Positions 17,634 through 25,002 of a stretch of 38,075 nucleotides of DNA are shown here, piece by piece. The stretch lies in contig JAFWPB010000012.1 of the NCBI GenBank assembly GCA_017545245.1, positions 1 to 38,075 of the forward strand, read 5' to 3'. This DNA comes from Clostridiales bacterium (GTDB lineage Bacteria; Bacillota; Clostridia; Saccharofermentanales; Saccharofermentanaceae). A program made the translations under genes and the position numbers. How positions within the stretch are numbered: the first letter of the stretch is position 1; each line of letters opens with the position of its first letter. The notes under the pieces are model-generated. The model saw only the letters and a program-made list of their open reading frames with translations. It had not been told where the DNA came from and searched no databases.

Positions 17634-18061
17634 ACGACCTCTCTCTCCATCCACTGGTGCATTCCCGGACCAAACTTCTCATTGGGCCGGTCAACAAATC
17701 CGAACTTCTTATAGAATTCATTCTTTCCTTTGGCAGACATCAGGGTCACCATAAACCGATATCCGGGCTTGAGCTGCGAGCGCAGGAATGCCAGGATCGT
17801 CTCCATCAGTTCCCGTCCCAGGCCCTGTCCTTGGTACTCGGGAAGAACGATAACGTCGGCGATATATACAACATAACCATGATCCCATACCACTCTGGCC
17901 AGGCCGATCGGCCGGTCATTTTCCCGGATACACCATTTGTACGAATTCTTCAGTCCTTCTGCAGCCTGCTCGACCGGGAAATCATGCCAGCCGACGATTC
18001 TTCGCATCTCCATATATTCCTCAGGGGAAATCGTATCAGTCATCATAAAGTTCGAATTCAT
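17630..18061 (-). CDS. GNAT-family N-acetyltransferase
   Basis: A 143-residue acetyltransferase of the small GNAT type. The acetyl-CoA pyrophosphate loop is QGQGLGRELM, preceded by the VVYIADVIVLPEYQ strand and followed by FYKKFGFVDRP. The ATG at 18061 is chosen because GAGGG lies 9 nt upstream. The ATG at 18070 abuts that site. Its stop overlaps the start of the HAD gene by 4 nt, so the two form a coupled pair. The acceptor substrate is unknown. Confidence 0.88.
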   Translation of the reverse strand: MNSNFMMTDTISPEEYMEMRRIVGWHDFPVEQAAEGLKNSYKWCIRENDRPIGLARVVWDHGYVVYIADVIVLPEYQGQGLGRELMETILAFLRSQLKPGYRFMVTLMSAKGKNEFYKKFGFVDRPNEKFGPGMHQWMEREVV

Positions 18062-18171
18062 AAGGTGCATCCCTCATTTCCATATCGATTGATTACATTA
18101 TAGCAAAAGATTTTCTTCCCGATTTGTACGGCTGGTATACATTTTTGTTCCCATCAGACATTCCCGGTTCA

Positions 18172-18201
18172 TTGACCGCCCGCCCCGTTTTCGATTACAA
18201 T
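18172..18201 (+). promoter_or_regulatory. Sigma-A-type promoter of the GH10-esterase gene
   Basis: TTGACC (18172-18177), 18 nt, TACAAT (18196-18201), about 30 nt before the start at 18232. GGGAGG lies 8 nt before the ATG. The spacer is GC-rich (GCCCGCCCCG), which is unusual for the region. Confidence 0.65.
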
Positions 18202-18231
18202 CTTTAGGGACCAACAAGGGAGGACAGCACT

Positions 18232-20190
18232 ATGAATTTAAAGACAGCATTTGCATCCAGATTTAAGTTAGGCGCAGCCATTTCATGCATGAATCTGGAT
18301 ACACCGGCAAACACGAAACTTCTTCTCGATCAGTTCAACAGTTTCACCGTGGAAAACGACATGAAACCGATGTTTTCCCTCGATAACGAAGCGAACTGCA
18401 GCGAGCCGGAAAAATACAACCTGGAACCGAAACTCCGTTTTGATTTTGCGAAGCCCTACCTCGATTTTTCGAAGGAAAACCACATAGCGATGCGTGGCCA
18501 TACACTCGTCTGGCATAACCAGACACCGAAGTGGTTTTTCTGCAAAAACTACGACGAGACAGCAGGTCTTGCGGACAGAGAGACCATGCTCGCCCGACTT
18601 GAAAACTATATCAAGGGCGTTCTCACTTTCGTACAGGGAAACTATCCGGATCAGATCTACGCCTGGGACGTAGTCAACGAAGCCATCGACGAAGGGGCCA
18701 TGAGAAAGTCTCTGTGGACTGAGACCATCGGTGAAGATTTTGTGATCAAGGCTTTCGAGTTTGCAAAGAAATATGTTGCTCCGGGCGTGAAGCTTTTCTA
18801 TAACGACTACGATACATTCCTTCCATGGAAAAGGGACTGTATCCTCAACCTGATCCTCAAGCCACTCATAGAGAAAAACCTTATTGACGGTGCCGGCATG
18901 CAGACTCATCTGCAGATGGACACCAGTCTTTCCGACTACAAAGACACACTCTATGCTTTTGGCGCTACAGGACTGGATATCCACATCACGGAGATGGATA
19001 TCCATAACGCCGATCCATCCGAGGCATCCATGGATGCACTGGCAGAAAAGTATAAAGAGCTTTTCACCATATTAGTCAATGCAAAGGACGAAGGAAAAGC
19101 CAATATCACTTCGGTTACTTTCTGGAACCTTCTCGATGAGAATTCCTGGCTCACCAACTTCAGAAAAGAAGTCAGCCATCCGCTTCTCTTTGAAGGCAGA
19201 TCCAAAGCAAAGAAAGCCTATTACAGTGTTCTCGAAACCGTTGTGGAAAAAGACCAGATCGATACATGGGAACCGTCCTATCCGGACGAAGACTATAAGA
19301 GCCATTTCTCCCCGGACTATTTCCGCAAGATGAAGCGTCTTATATATCATCAGGTCAATGTCGAACCAGGCATCAATCTGTGCTACGAAGAGTTTGGTTC
19401 AGGCGACAATTACATCCTCTCTGCGCAGATGGGTTTCTTCCCTGTCGGCATGCAGCAGCAGCTTGCCAGAATGGGTTACCACGTGATCTGTATCACGATC
19501 CGCGGATTCTACCCTTCCTCCTATGTCACAGAGGATTACGGTGATGCCTGGTACGATGTCTTCGCCAGTGACGTCATCAAGGTAGCGGACAAGCTTCACA
19601 TCGACAAGTTTATCTACATGGGCGCTTCCCACGGTGCAGGAATCGGCTGGCATCTCATGCTCAATGCACCTTCCCGCGTAACCGGATTCATCGCCTGTGT
19701 ACCTGGTCCGCACAGTCTGGCAGAAGGCGCGATGTCCATCCGTCAGATGGTACTTTCCGGCATCATTAAGGAACCACCGCCGATGGATCCGCCAATCGAT
19801 AACGACCCAAGAAGAGAACAGAGACGTGCTTTCCGTGCAATGCAGATCGCCACGAACCCGGAACCGGATCCGCGCGAAAAAGCTGTCGATTACGGAAGAC
19901 CGCTTCTGAAGTATAAAACAGAGGAAAAGCTTGTGGAGATGCTTCATACCATTGAGGTACCAACCTTGATCCTTGGCGCGATCGACGACCCGATCAGCAC
20001 ACCAGAACTCATGCTCCGTACGGCAAAAGCACTGCCGCACTGCAAGCTGGTCCTCTATTCCAACACCGGCCACAACATCGATACTGATCTCATCGAGGAA
20101 CTCTGCGGAGAAGCGGACCGCTTCATCAAGCAGGTCCAAAAAGACGGCCGCGTCTACGAGTGGGCGGACAAACCGTTGCCACTGTTCTGA
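18232..20190 (+). CDS. Intracellular GH10 xylanase fused to a C-terminal alpha/beta-hydrolase (esterase) domain
   Basis: A 652-residue two-domain enzyme without signal peptide. Residues 1-340 are a GH10 endo-beta-1,4-xylanase. They include TVENDMKP, GHTLVWHNQTP (His90, His95 region), DVVNEAID with acid/base Glu150, and HITEMDIH with nucleophile Glu254, so all catalytic residues are present. After a short linker, residues about 372-650 form an alpha/beta hydrolase with nucleophile elbow GASHG (Ser466), an Asp in GAIDDP (585/586) and His614 in NTGHNID. By inference the second domain is a carbohydrate esterase removing acetyl or feruloyl groups from imported xylo-oligosaccharides. Its own sequence resembles generic hydrolases, so haloperoxidase-type or lactonase activity cannot be excluded. 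Confidence 0.9.
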   Translation: MNLKTAFASRFKLGAAISCMNLDTPANTKLLLDQFNSFTVENDMKPMFSLDNEANCSEPEKYNLEPKLRFDFAKPYLDFSKENHIAMRGHTLVWHNQTPKWFFCKNYDETAGLADRETMLARLENYIKGVLTFVQGNYPDQIYAWDVVNEAIDEGAMRKSLWTETIGEDFVIKAFEFAKKYVAPGVKLFYNDYDTFLPWKRDCILNLILKPLIEKNLIDGAGMQTHLQMDTSLSDYKDTLYAFGATGLDIHITEMDIHNADPSEASMDALAEKYKELFTILVNAKDEGKANITSVTFWNLLDENSWLTNFRKEVSHPLLFEGRSKAKKAYYSVLETVVEKDQIDTWEPSYPDEDYKSHFSPDYFRKMKRLIYHQVNVEPGINLCYEEFGSGDNYILSAQMGFFPVGMQQQLARMGYHVICITIRGFYPSSYVTEDYGDAWYDVFASDVIKVADKLHIDKFIYMGASHGAGIGWHLMLNAPSRVTGFIACVPGPHSLAEGAMSIRQMVLSGIIKEPPPMDPPIDNDPRREQRRAFRAMQIATNPEPDPREKAVDYGRPLLKYKTEEKLVEMLHTIEVPTLILGAIDDPISTPELMLRTAKALPHCKLVLYSNTGHNIDTDLIEELCGEADRFIKQVQKDGRVYEWADKPLPLF

Positions 20191-20226
20191 TCAAGTTTAA
20201 AAAGCAACTGAACAACAGGGGAAATC

Positions 20227-21015
20227 TCAGAGTTTGGAAACCAGCTCTGTCATTTCCCTTATTTTGTAGCCCACATCCTCCGGAGTATGCGCATCCGAAG
20301 AGGTCACGATCCGGACGTTATGCTTCTTCAGGATTCGGAGAAGTTCCTCGTCCATTCCCAATCCTGCTGTATCCGGGCAACGTCTGTATGCACCACTGTT
20401 CTCGTCCGCATACATATTGGCGGACGCCAGTGCTTTTGCCAGATCCTCATAGTATTCTGTCAGCGGGAACGACGGGTGATGACCGAACAGTTTGATGGTG
20501 TCCGGATGGCCGATCCCACTGAAGATCCCACTCTTTGCAAGATCCACAGAATCTTTAAAATAGCTTCTGTAGTGCTTGTCCACATCCTCGCCTTCCCAGA
20601 GTTCGGCGGTATGGTCAAAAGCAAAGTCATCGACAAAATGCATGCTTCCCAGAAGGAAATCGAATCCCTTGTCTTTCACCTGATTATAAATAAAGTCTTC
20701 GAACTCCTTGAAATAGCAGATCTCCAGACCGAATTTGATTTTGACCGGGTATTCCCTGCCTCTTACTTTCTCCATGAGCTCGACCAGTTTTTCGATCTTA
20801 AGTTTGCCTGCCTTCCTTTTGAACCAGACATCCACATAGTCACTGTAGGCGCACACGGAACCATACATGGGAACAAACTCTTCGAAGCGGTAACAGTGCT
20901 CCAGAAGACCGATCTCATCAACTTGCATTTCTACTGCTTTCTTTACGAATTCGTCGATCCATTCCAGCGTGTATTCACCACGCTCAATATGAATATGTCC
21001 ATCAATCATTGTCAT
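20227..21015 (-). CDS. PHP-domain phosphatase (histidinol-phosphatase HisJ-like)
   Basis: A 262-residue metal-dependent phosphoesterase. PHP metal motifs are DGHIHIERG at the N-terminus, GLLEHCYRF, GLEICYF, GSMHFVD, GIGHPDTIK and SSDAHTPEDVG near the C-terminus. These fit the HisJ/polymerase-and-histidinol-phosphatase fold with three metals. No histidine-biosynthesis genes are nearby. It follows the radical SAM gene by 26 nt in the same direction, so it is probably last in the VYGPP-lipoprotein operon, although its role there is unknown. Acting on a small phosphate ester is the default assumption. Confidence 0.85.
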   Translation of the reverse strand: MTMIDGHIHIERGEYTLEWIDEFVKKAVEMQVDEIGLLEHCYRFEEFVPMYGSVCAYSDYVDVWFKRKAGKLKIEKLVELMEKVRGREYPVKIKFGLEICYFKEFEDFIYNQVKDKGFDFLLGSMHFVDDFAFDHTAELWEGEDVDKHYRSYFKDSVDLAKSGIFSGIGHPDTIKLFGHHPSFPLTEYYEDLAKALASANMYADENSGAYRRCPDTAGLGMDEELLRILKKHNVRIVTSSDAHTPEDVGYKIREMTELVSKL

Positions 21016-21041
21016 GTTTTCTTCTCTTCGGGATTCTTTTT

Positions 21042-22133
21042 CTACTCAAAAAGCACTTTCTTCATGCACACGAGCGGCTCGTCTTTTTCGTAGTCCCAGG
21101 AGTGGTATGCATCACCACGACAAAATTTCTTGTGCTCGCAATCGCGGCAGGTATTCGAATCCTCTGCTTTATTTTTCCGGAATATTTCAAAGCGGTTTTC
21201 CCATACATCCTTGAACCGTTCTTTCCGGATATTTCCCTGGATCGTTCTCGGATTACGTTCGATATCCAGACATGCGCCGATATCGCCGTTGCTCATGATG
21301 CTTGCCGTATACACGCCTGCATTACAAAGCCAGTACCAGTCACGCACTTCAACTTCAAAGTCGAGGCCAAGATAATGGCTGCATCCGTACATAACAGGAT
21401 ACTCTTCCTTACGCGCCTTCCTAATAAACTCAAACATCGTCCGAAGGTCGTCCGGGGTACACATCAATTCCGGTCTGCTAAGCGCTCTTCCAATCGGTTC
21501 CAGATTGATCACCCTCCAGGAATCAATATCGATCCCCTTCATGATTTCAAAGAGCGCATCGATTTCTTTCAGGTTCTCATGGTTAAAAACCGTAGTGATC
21601 TGGATTGCTTTAAAAGCATTTTCATCGATGAGATTCTGTACACCCTGCATGGCCAGTTCATATGCTCTTTTCATGCCACGAAGTTTATCGTGGGTTTCCG
21701 GAAGTCCGTCGATCGACACCGAAATCGTGCCCATGCCGGCTTCCGCCAGTTTGTGCGCCACATCTTTCGTGATCAGCGTCGCATTACTGGTCATTCCCCA
21801 CCTGTAACCCAGTTCTTTTGCATAGTTCATGATCTCGAAAAAGTCTCTTCGCAGAAGCGGCTCTCCACCTGTAATACATAGCTGCAACTTACTGATATCG
21901 AAATCTTCTTTTACCTGGTCCAGGATCGATTTGAATTCCGCTGTAGAAAGTTCATCCGGTCCGGGAACAGAGCAATTACTCCCACAATGAAAACACCTCT
22001 CGTTGCAGGCGGAGGTCAATTCAAAAAACAAATGCCTCAATTCAGGTTTGCCGTATAATCCTTCGACATAACCGGCCAGCTGATTGAGGTGATCTGTCTT
22101 TAATTCTGCGATTTTCGGATGTACAGGATTCAT
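21042..22133 (-). CDS. Radical SAM/SPASM enzyme partnered with the VYGPP-repeat lipoprotein
   Basis: A 363-residue radical SAM enzyme. ELTSACNERCFHCGSNC gives the CxxxCxxC cluster (C43, C47, C50), and CITGGEP the SAM-contacting GGE motif. The C-terminal SPASM domain (about 265-363) has CNAGVYTASIMSNGDIGAC and CRDCEHKKFC...VCMKK, enough cysteines for one or two auxiliary 4Fe-4S clusters. SPASM enzymes of this layout modify peptides. The architecture resembles the family annotated as rSAM/SPASM proteins paired with lipoproteins. The ATG overlaps the TGA of the lipoprotein gene (ATGA), so both are made together. Predicted reaction: radical crosslinking or C-H modification of the VYGPP repeats. 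Confidence 0.88.
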   Translation of the reverse strand: MNPVHPKIAELKTDHLNQLAGYVEGLYGKPELRHLFFELTSACNERCFHCGSNCSVPGPDELSTAEFKSILDQVKEDFDISKLQLCITGGEPLLRRDFFEIMNYAKELGYRWGMTSNATLITKDVAHKLAEAGMGTISVSIDGLPETHDKLRGMKRAYELAMQGVQNLIDENAFKAIQITTVFNHENLKEIDALFEIMKGIDIDSWRVINLEPIGRALSRPELMCTPDDLRTMFEFIRKARKEEYPVMYGCSHYLGLDFEVEVRDWYWLCNAGVYTASIMSNGDIGACLDIERNPRTIQGNIRKERFKDVWENRFEIFRKNKAEDSNTCRDCEHKKFCRGDAYHSWDYEKDEPLVCMKKVLFE

Positions 22134-22450
22134 CCCATGTCTCCCGGAGGACCATAGACATCCGGCAGTTCATTACTTTCCGTTTCAAAATCGGATGGCG
22201 GACCATATACTGGCACGAGCTCATTCTCCTCCGTAGTGAAATCGGACGGCGGACCATAGACATCCTCGTTCTGATTCTTACTCGGATCAGTCGTTTCCTT
22301 CGATTCAGAAGCCGTTGTCTGTTCTTTCGAAGTATAATCCGGCGGAGGTCCGTAAACACATCCAGTCAGGTTCGCACCCAAAGTCAACGCCGCAGCTACA
22401 CCAGCCACGATCTTGGCAGCAGTGATCGCTTTATCATTTGGCTTCTTCAT
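22130..22450 (-). CDS. Short lipoprotein with four VYGPP motifs, likely radical SAM substrate
   Basis: A 106-residue protein. A Lys-rich start and hydrophobic segment (about 10-28) lead to lipobox LTGC with Cys31. The mature protein would begin C-VYGPP. VYGPP recurs at 32-36, 64-68, 81-85 and 98-102, and the last three are exactly 17 residues apart (VYGPPSDF..., VYGPPSDF..., VYGPPGDM) in an acidic, otherwise disordered chain. This repeated invariant core beside a radical SAM/SPASM gene marks it as a precursor for post-translational modification, with the motif Tyr the obvious target. No protease or exporter gene is adjacent, so the product may stay a surface lipoprotein. AAAGGAGG precedes the ATG. 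Confidence 0.85.
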   Translation of the reverse strand: MKKPNDKAITAAKIVAGVAAALTLGANLTGCVYGPPPDYTSKEQTTASESKETTDPSKNQNEDVYGPPSDFTTEENELVPVYGPPSDFETESNELPDVYGPPGDMG

Positions 22451-22481
22451 TTAGCTGACCTCCTTTTCTTTTCATGACAGC

Positions 22482-22487
22482 ATTATA
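22482..22487 (-). promoter_or_regulatory. Extended -10 promoter of the VYGPP-lipoprotein operon
   Basis: On the minus strand the sequence reads TGGTATAAT, an extended -10 element (TGnTATAAT), about 32 nt before the lipoprotein start. No good -35 is seen. It shows the operon can be transcribed apart from the U32-like gene upstream. Confidence 0.5.
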
Positions 22488-22510
22488 CCACACATTACTT
22501 CGTGATTCTT

Positions 22511-23413
22511 CTAAAAGAGATCCAGCATGCTGTCCAGGTAGATCTCTTCCCTGACCTTCAACTGGTACTCAGGCTTCGTCATATAGTACAGCAGAAACTC
22601 CAGAATGATCGCGCTTCCAAGGCTCCGTCCTTCGATCTTGAAGTGGGAAAAACCAGCCGGCAGATATACCTTCTGAATGTCATCTATCCCGATAAATCCC
22701 GGATTCTTCATGGCATCCGAAAAGCAGTAACCTTTCTTCGCGTCAGGAGAAACACAGATGTGATCTTCACAATCCTCGCCGAGGCTTTTCCGGCTGACAT
22801 TTTCATAGCACTTCTTTCTGTCAAAGCACTCGTACCAGCAGCACTCGTTACAGAGAAACTCGACCTTCTTCTTTTGCGCTTCGGACAATGCTTCAAGATC
22901 AGAAAAACTCTTATTCAATCTGAAATCCGGAACCACATACCGGAACTCATCACGCGCAAGTTCGTCCACCAAATCAGAAAAATCCGTCAGTACTTTTGTC
23001 GTCGAAGAAACAAAATAAAAGCCGGGATACGTCTTTCGGATGTAATCAAGAAGCAGGTCCGAGTGGATGATCACTCCATTTTCCACCGCACCGTGTTCGA
23101 ACAACTCACAAAGCGCATTACACTTTTTGTCCGAAAGATGCTTTTCGGAAAGAAGCGAATTGCTGAACGTAAGACGTGCTGAAATACCATATTCATTCAT
23201 CAGCGCCGCCACTTCTTCTGGATCTGCATCCCCGAATCCGACACGACCGCCGCCCCACAAACAATCCTGCGGCGCGCCATAGATCGACCCGATCTCACAC
23301 CAATCATAGAAGTATTCCCTGTGCTCATGGAAAAGCGGCAGAAAGACCTTGTACAGATCATAGAATTCAAACAGTCCCGGAAGATGGTAATATGCTTTTC
23401 TATTCTCGTTCAT
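22511..23413 (-). CDS. Peptidase-U32-like protein with cysteine cluster
   Basis: A 300-residue cytoplasmic protein. It has an N-terminal segment IYGAPQDCLWGGGRVGFG (near 44-61), a barrel-like middle, a cysteine group CNECCWYECFDRKKC (188-202) and FKIEGRSLGSA (258-268). The KIEGR motif after clustered cysteines is the hallmark of U32-type proteins such as UbiU/RlhA/TrhP, which bind an Fe-S cluster and support oxygen-independent hydroxylations or RNA modification. Here it is shorter than typical U32 proteins and belongs to an uncharacterised Clostridia group as far as I can tell. It lies 60 nt upstream of the lipoprotein/radical SAM operon on the same strand. A functional link is possible but unproven. 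Confidence 0.7.
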   Translation of the reverse strand: MNENRKAYYHLPGLFEFYDLYKVFLPLFHEHREYFYDWCEIGSIYGAPQDCLWGGGRVGFGDADPEEVAALMNEYGISARLTFSNSLLSEKHLSDKKCNALCELFEHGAVENGVIIHSDLLLDYIRKTYPGFYFVSSTTKVLTDFSDLVDELARDEFRYVVPDFRLNKSFSDLEALSEAQKKKVEFLCNECCWYECFDRKKCYENVSRKSLGEDCEDHICVSPDAKKGYCFSDAMKNPGFIGIDDIQKVYLPAGFSHFKIEGRSLGSAIILEFLLYYMTKPEYQLKVREEIYLDSMLDLF

Positions 23414-23510
23414 GCTTCATATCCTTTCAGAAGCATAAGATCTCTTGATGCCCATCGCGAATCAGCTTGTAGTATACTGTTATTAACTAGATACGACAAG
23501 GGGGGTCAGT

Positions 23511-24305
23511 ATGTTCTGGTTTTTGGTCATGTTAGGCGTTGCGCTCGTTATAAGTTCGATTGGATTTTATAAGTACATCTATTTCATCTCGCTCGGTTAT
23601 GGCTTCTCTGTTGCATCGATCAGTGTGGCATCCTTGATCGCATTTCGGGAAAACCTCTCTGTCGCCACGATTCTTTTCTGCGTACTATTTATCCTTTACG
23701 GTTTGAGACTTTCAGGATATCTTCTTCTCCGTGAAGTGGTCAGCAGTTCCTACAGAAACAAAATGAAAACGGAAATCAAAGATGGCAAGACCATGAAAAT
23801 GGTCGCTAAGATCGCCATCTGGGTCACATGCGCTCTGCTTTACGCCTGTCAGACCGCCCCGCTCTACTTCCGACTGTACGAAAATGCAGACGTCAATATT
23901 AGTCTTCTGATCGGCATGGTCATCATGGTCATCGGTATCGCAATTGAATCCATCGCAGATATCCAGAAAAATGCTGCTAAGAAAACCGCACCCAATCGTT
24001 TTGTAAGCACAGGATTGTACCGTCTTGTTCGCTGTCCGAATTATCTCGGTGAGATGCTTTTTTGGACAGGCGTCATCGTATCTGCGATTGGTGCATTGTC
24101 AGGCGTACTTCCCTGGGTCCTTGCCATTACAGGATACCTTGGCATCATCTATGTTATGTTCAGTGGTGCAAGACGCCTCGAGCTTCGTCAGAACAGGACC
24201 TACGGACAGGATCCGGAATATCAGGCATATGTGAAGAAAACTCCAATCATGGTGCCCTTTATTCCTCTTTACAGTGTTGCTTCCCAGAAATGGCTGATCG
24301 GCTGA
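23511..24305 (+). CDS. DUF1295 integral membrane protein (steroid-5-alpha-reductase-like / methyltransferase-like fold)
   Basis: A 264-residue protein with six or seven membrane segments. The C-terminal half carries the DUF1295 signature: NRFVSTGLYRLVRCPNYLGEMLFWTGV (near 165-191), then ARRLELRQNRTYGQDPEYQAYVKKTP. This fold is shared by isoprenylcysteine methyltransferases and 3-oxo-5-alpha-steroid reductases, so a SAM- or NADPH-dependent lipid reaction is likely. The substrate is unknown. AAGGGGGG precedes the ATG. It is divergent from the U32-like gene and convergent with the methyltransferase gene, with the terminator at 24751 between. Confidence 0.85.
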   Translation: MFWFLVMLGVALVISSIGFYKYIYFISLGYGFSVASISVASLIAFRENLSVATILFCVLFILYGLRLSGYLLLREVVSSSYRNKMKTEIKDGKTMKMVAKIAIWVTCALLYACQTAPLYFRLYENADVNISLLIGMVIMVIGIAIESIADIQKNAAKKTAPNRFVSTGLYRLVRCPNYLGEMLFWTGVIVSAIGALSGVLPWVLAITGYLGIIYVMFSGARRLELRQNRTYGQDPEYQAYVKKTPIMVPFIPLYSVASQKWLIG

Positions 24306-24349
24306 TCTAACCTGAAACAAAAGTTACTTTGTAACATAAAAGCCGGGTG

Positions 24350-24750
24350 TATCAGAAATGTTCTGCTTCATTGCGAGTCACTGATTTTGATCATCAGATT
24401 ATCTGGAAGATTACCGAAGTATATTGGGACAACTGCGGGCCAGTTCTTTTCAGGCAGGGCAAGAAAGGCAGATACAGTTGTTAATGCTTTCCGCAGATAA
24501 GTCGGAAATCGCCAAATCGCCAAAAACGACTTATAATCGGGAGCCATTTGCAATTCTTTTTTTGAGAAAGTAAGTCGCAAATCAGGTTTTCAAGTTTCCC
24601 GACTTAAAAGCACTGAAAAATCGCCCAAAAAGTAAGTCGAAAAGCGGCTTTTTCCGTTTCCCGACTTATGTGGCCTCAGAAATGTAAGTCGCAAACGGCA
24701 AAATGCGGATTTCCGACTTATATGCTTCTCAAAACCAGACTTAATAAACT
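24350..24750 (-). repeat. Hairpin-array dispersed repeat, copy 2
   Basis: This fills most of the 526-nt gene-free gap 24306-24831. Four units TAAGTCG-N22-CGACTTA lie at 24498-24533, 24571-24606, 24633-24668 and 24685-24720. In every one the two arms are exactly 29 nt apart start to start, while unit-to-unit steps are 73, 62 and 52 nt. Copy 1 shows the 73 step and, through a degenerate arm, the 62 step in mirror order. The linker 24534-24570 is the best-conserved part. The far end (near 24356-24375) matches the tail of copy 1. Each unit can fold as a hairpin in DNA or RNA. No protein is encoded. Confidence 0.85.
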
Positions 24751-24799
24751 AAAGAGGCGGCTCAATGTGATTCACATCACTTTTGAGACCGCCTCTTTT
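24751..24799. terminator. Bidirectional terminator between convergent genes
   Basis: AAAGAGGCGG (24751-24760) plus CTCA pairs with TGAG, one bulged A, and CCGCCTCTTT (24789-24798), giving a 14-bp GC-rich stem with A/T tracts on both sides. The loop contains a smaller perfect dyad, ATGTGA/TCACAT. It sits between the plus-strand DUF1295 gene and the minus-strand methyltransferase gene and can serve both. Confidence 0.8.
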
Positions 24800-24831
24800 G
24801 CTACGCTTAGTTTTGGATCAACTAGGAATAA

Positions 24832-25002
24832 TCAGAAATGTCTTCCTGTCGGACCGCCATTCGGGAATCCAGGGCCGCCTGGTGTCAGGCCCTTAAGGAT
24901 CGCATTCAGGATCATCTTTTTCTTAGCTGGAGATGGTTCCTTACGAGAAGCCTTTGCATTCTGATTTTCTTCCATTGCTTTGTTTGTTTCTTTCTTCGAC
25001 AT
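24832..25002 (-). CDS. Possible separately translated 56-residue peptide nested in the methyltransferase frame
   Basis: An ATG at 25002, in the same frame, is preceded by a near-perfect TAAGGAGG (25011-25018) at 8-nt spacing, stronger than the site of the methyltransferase itself. The peptide has a charged N-terminal half (MSKKETNKAMEENQ..., Lys/Glu-rich) and a C-terminal segment with ILKGLTPGGPGFPNGG and final TGRHF. This leader-plus-Gly/Pro-core layout resembles precursors of modified or secreted peptides, with the methyltransferase as a possible modifying enzyme. There is no signal peptide, Cys, or known core motif. The alternative is a simple C-terminal tail of the methyltransferase with a fortuitous purine run. 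Confidence 0.55.
   Translation of the reverse strand: MSKKETNKAMEENQNAKASRKEPSPAKKKMILNAILKGLTPGGPGFPNGGPTGRHF

Noticed and set aside
24498..24720. CRISPR array
   Set aside because: The repeated words are short inverted arms, unit spacing is irregular (73, 62, 52 nt), and no cas gene is present.
24762..24780. Crp/Fnr binding site (TGTGA...TCACA)
   Set aside because: The two halves have no proper 6-nt spacer and sit in a terminator loop between convergent genes.
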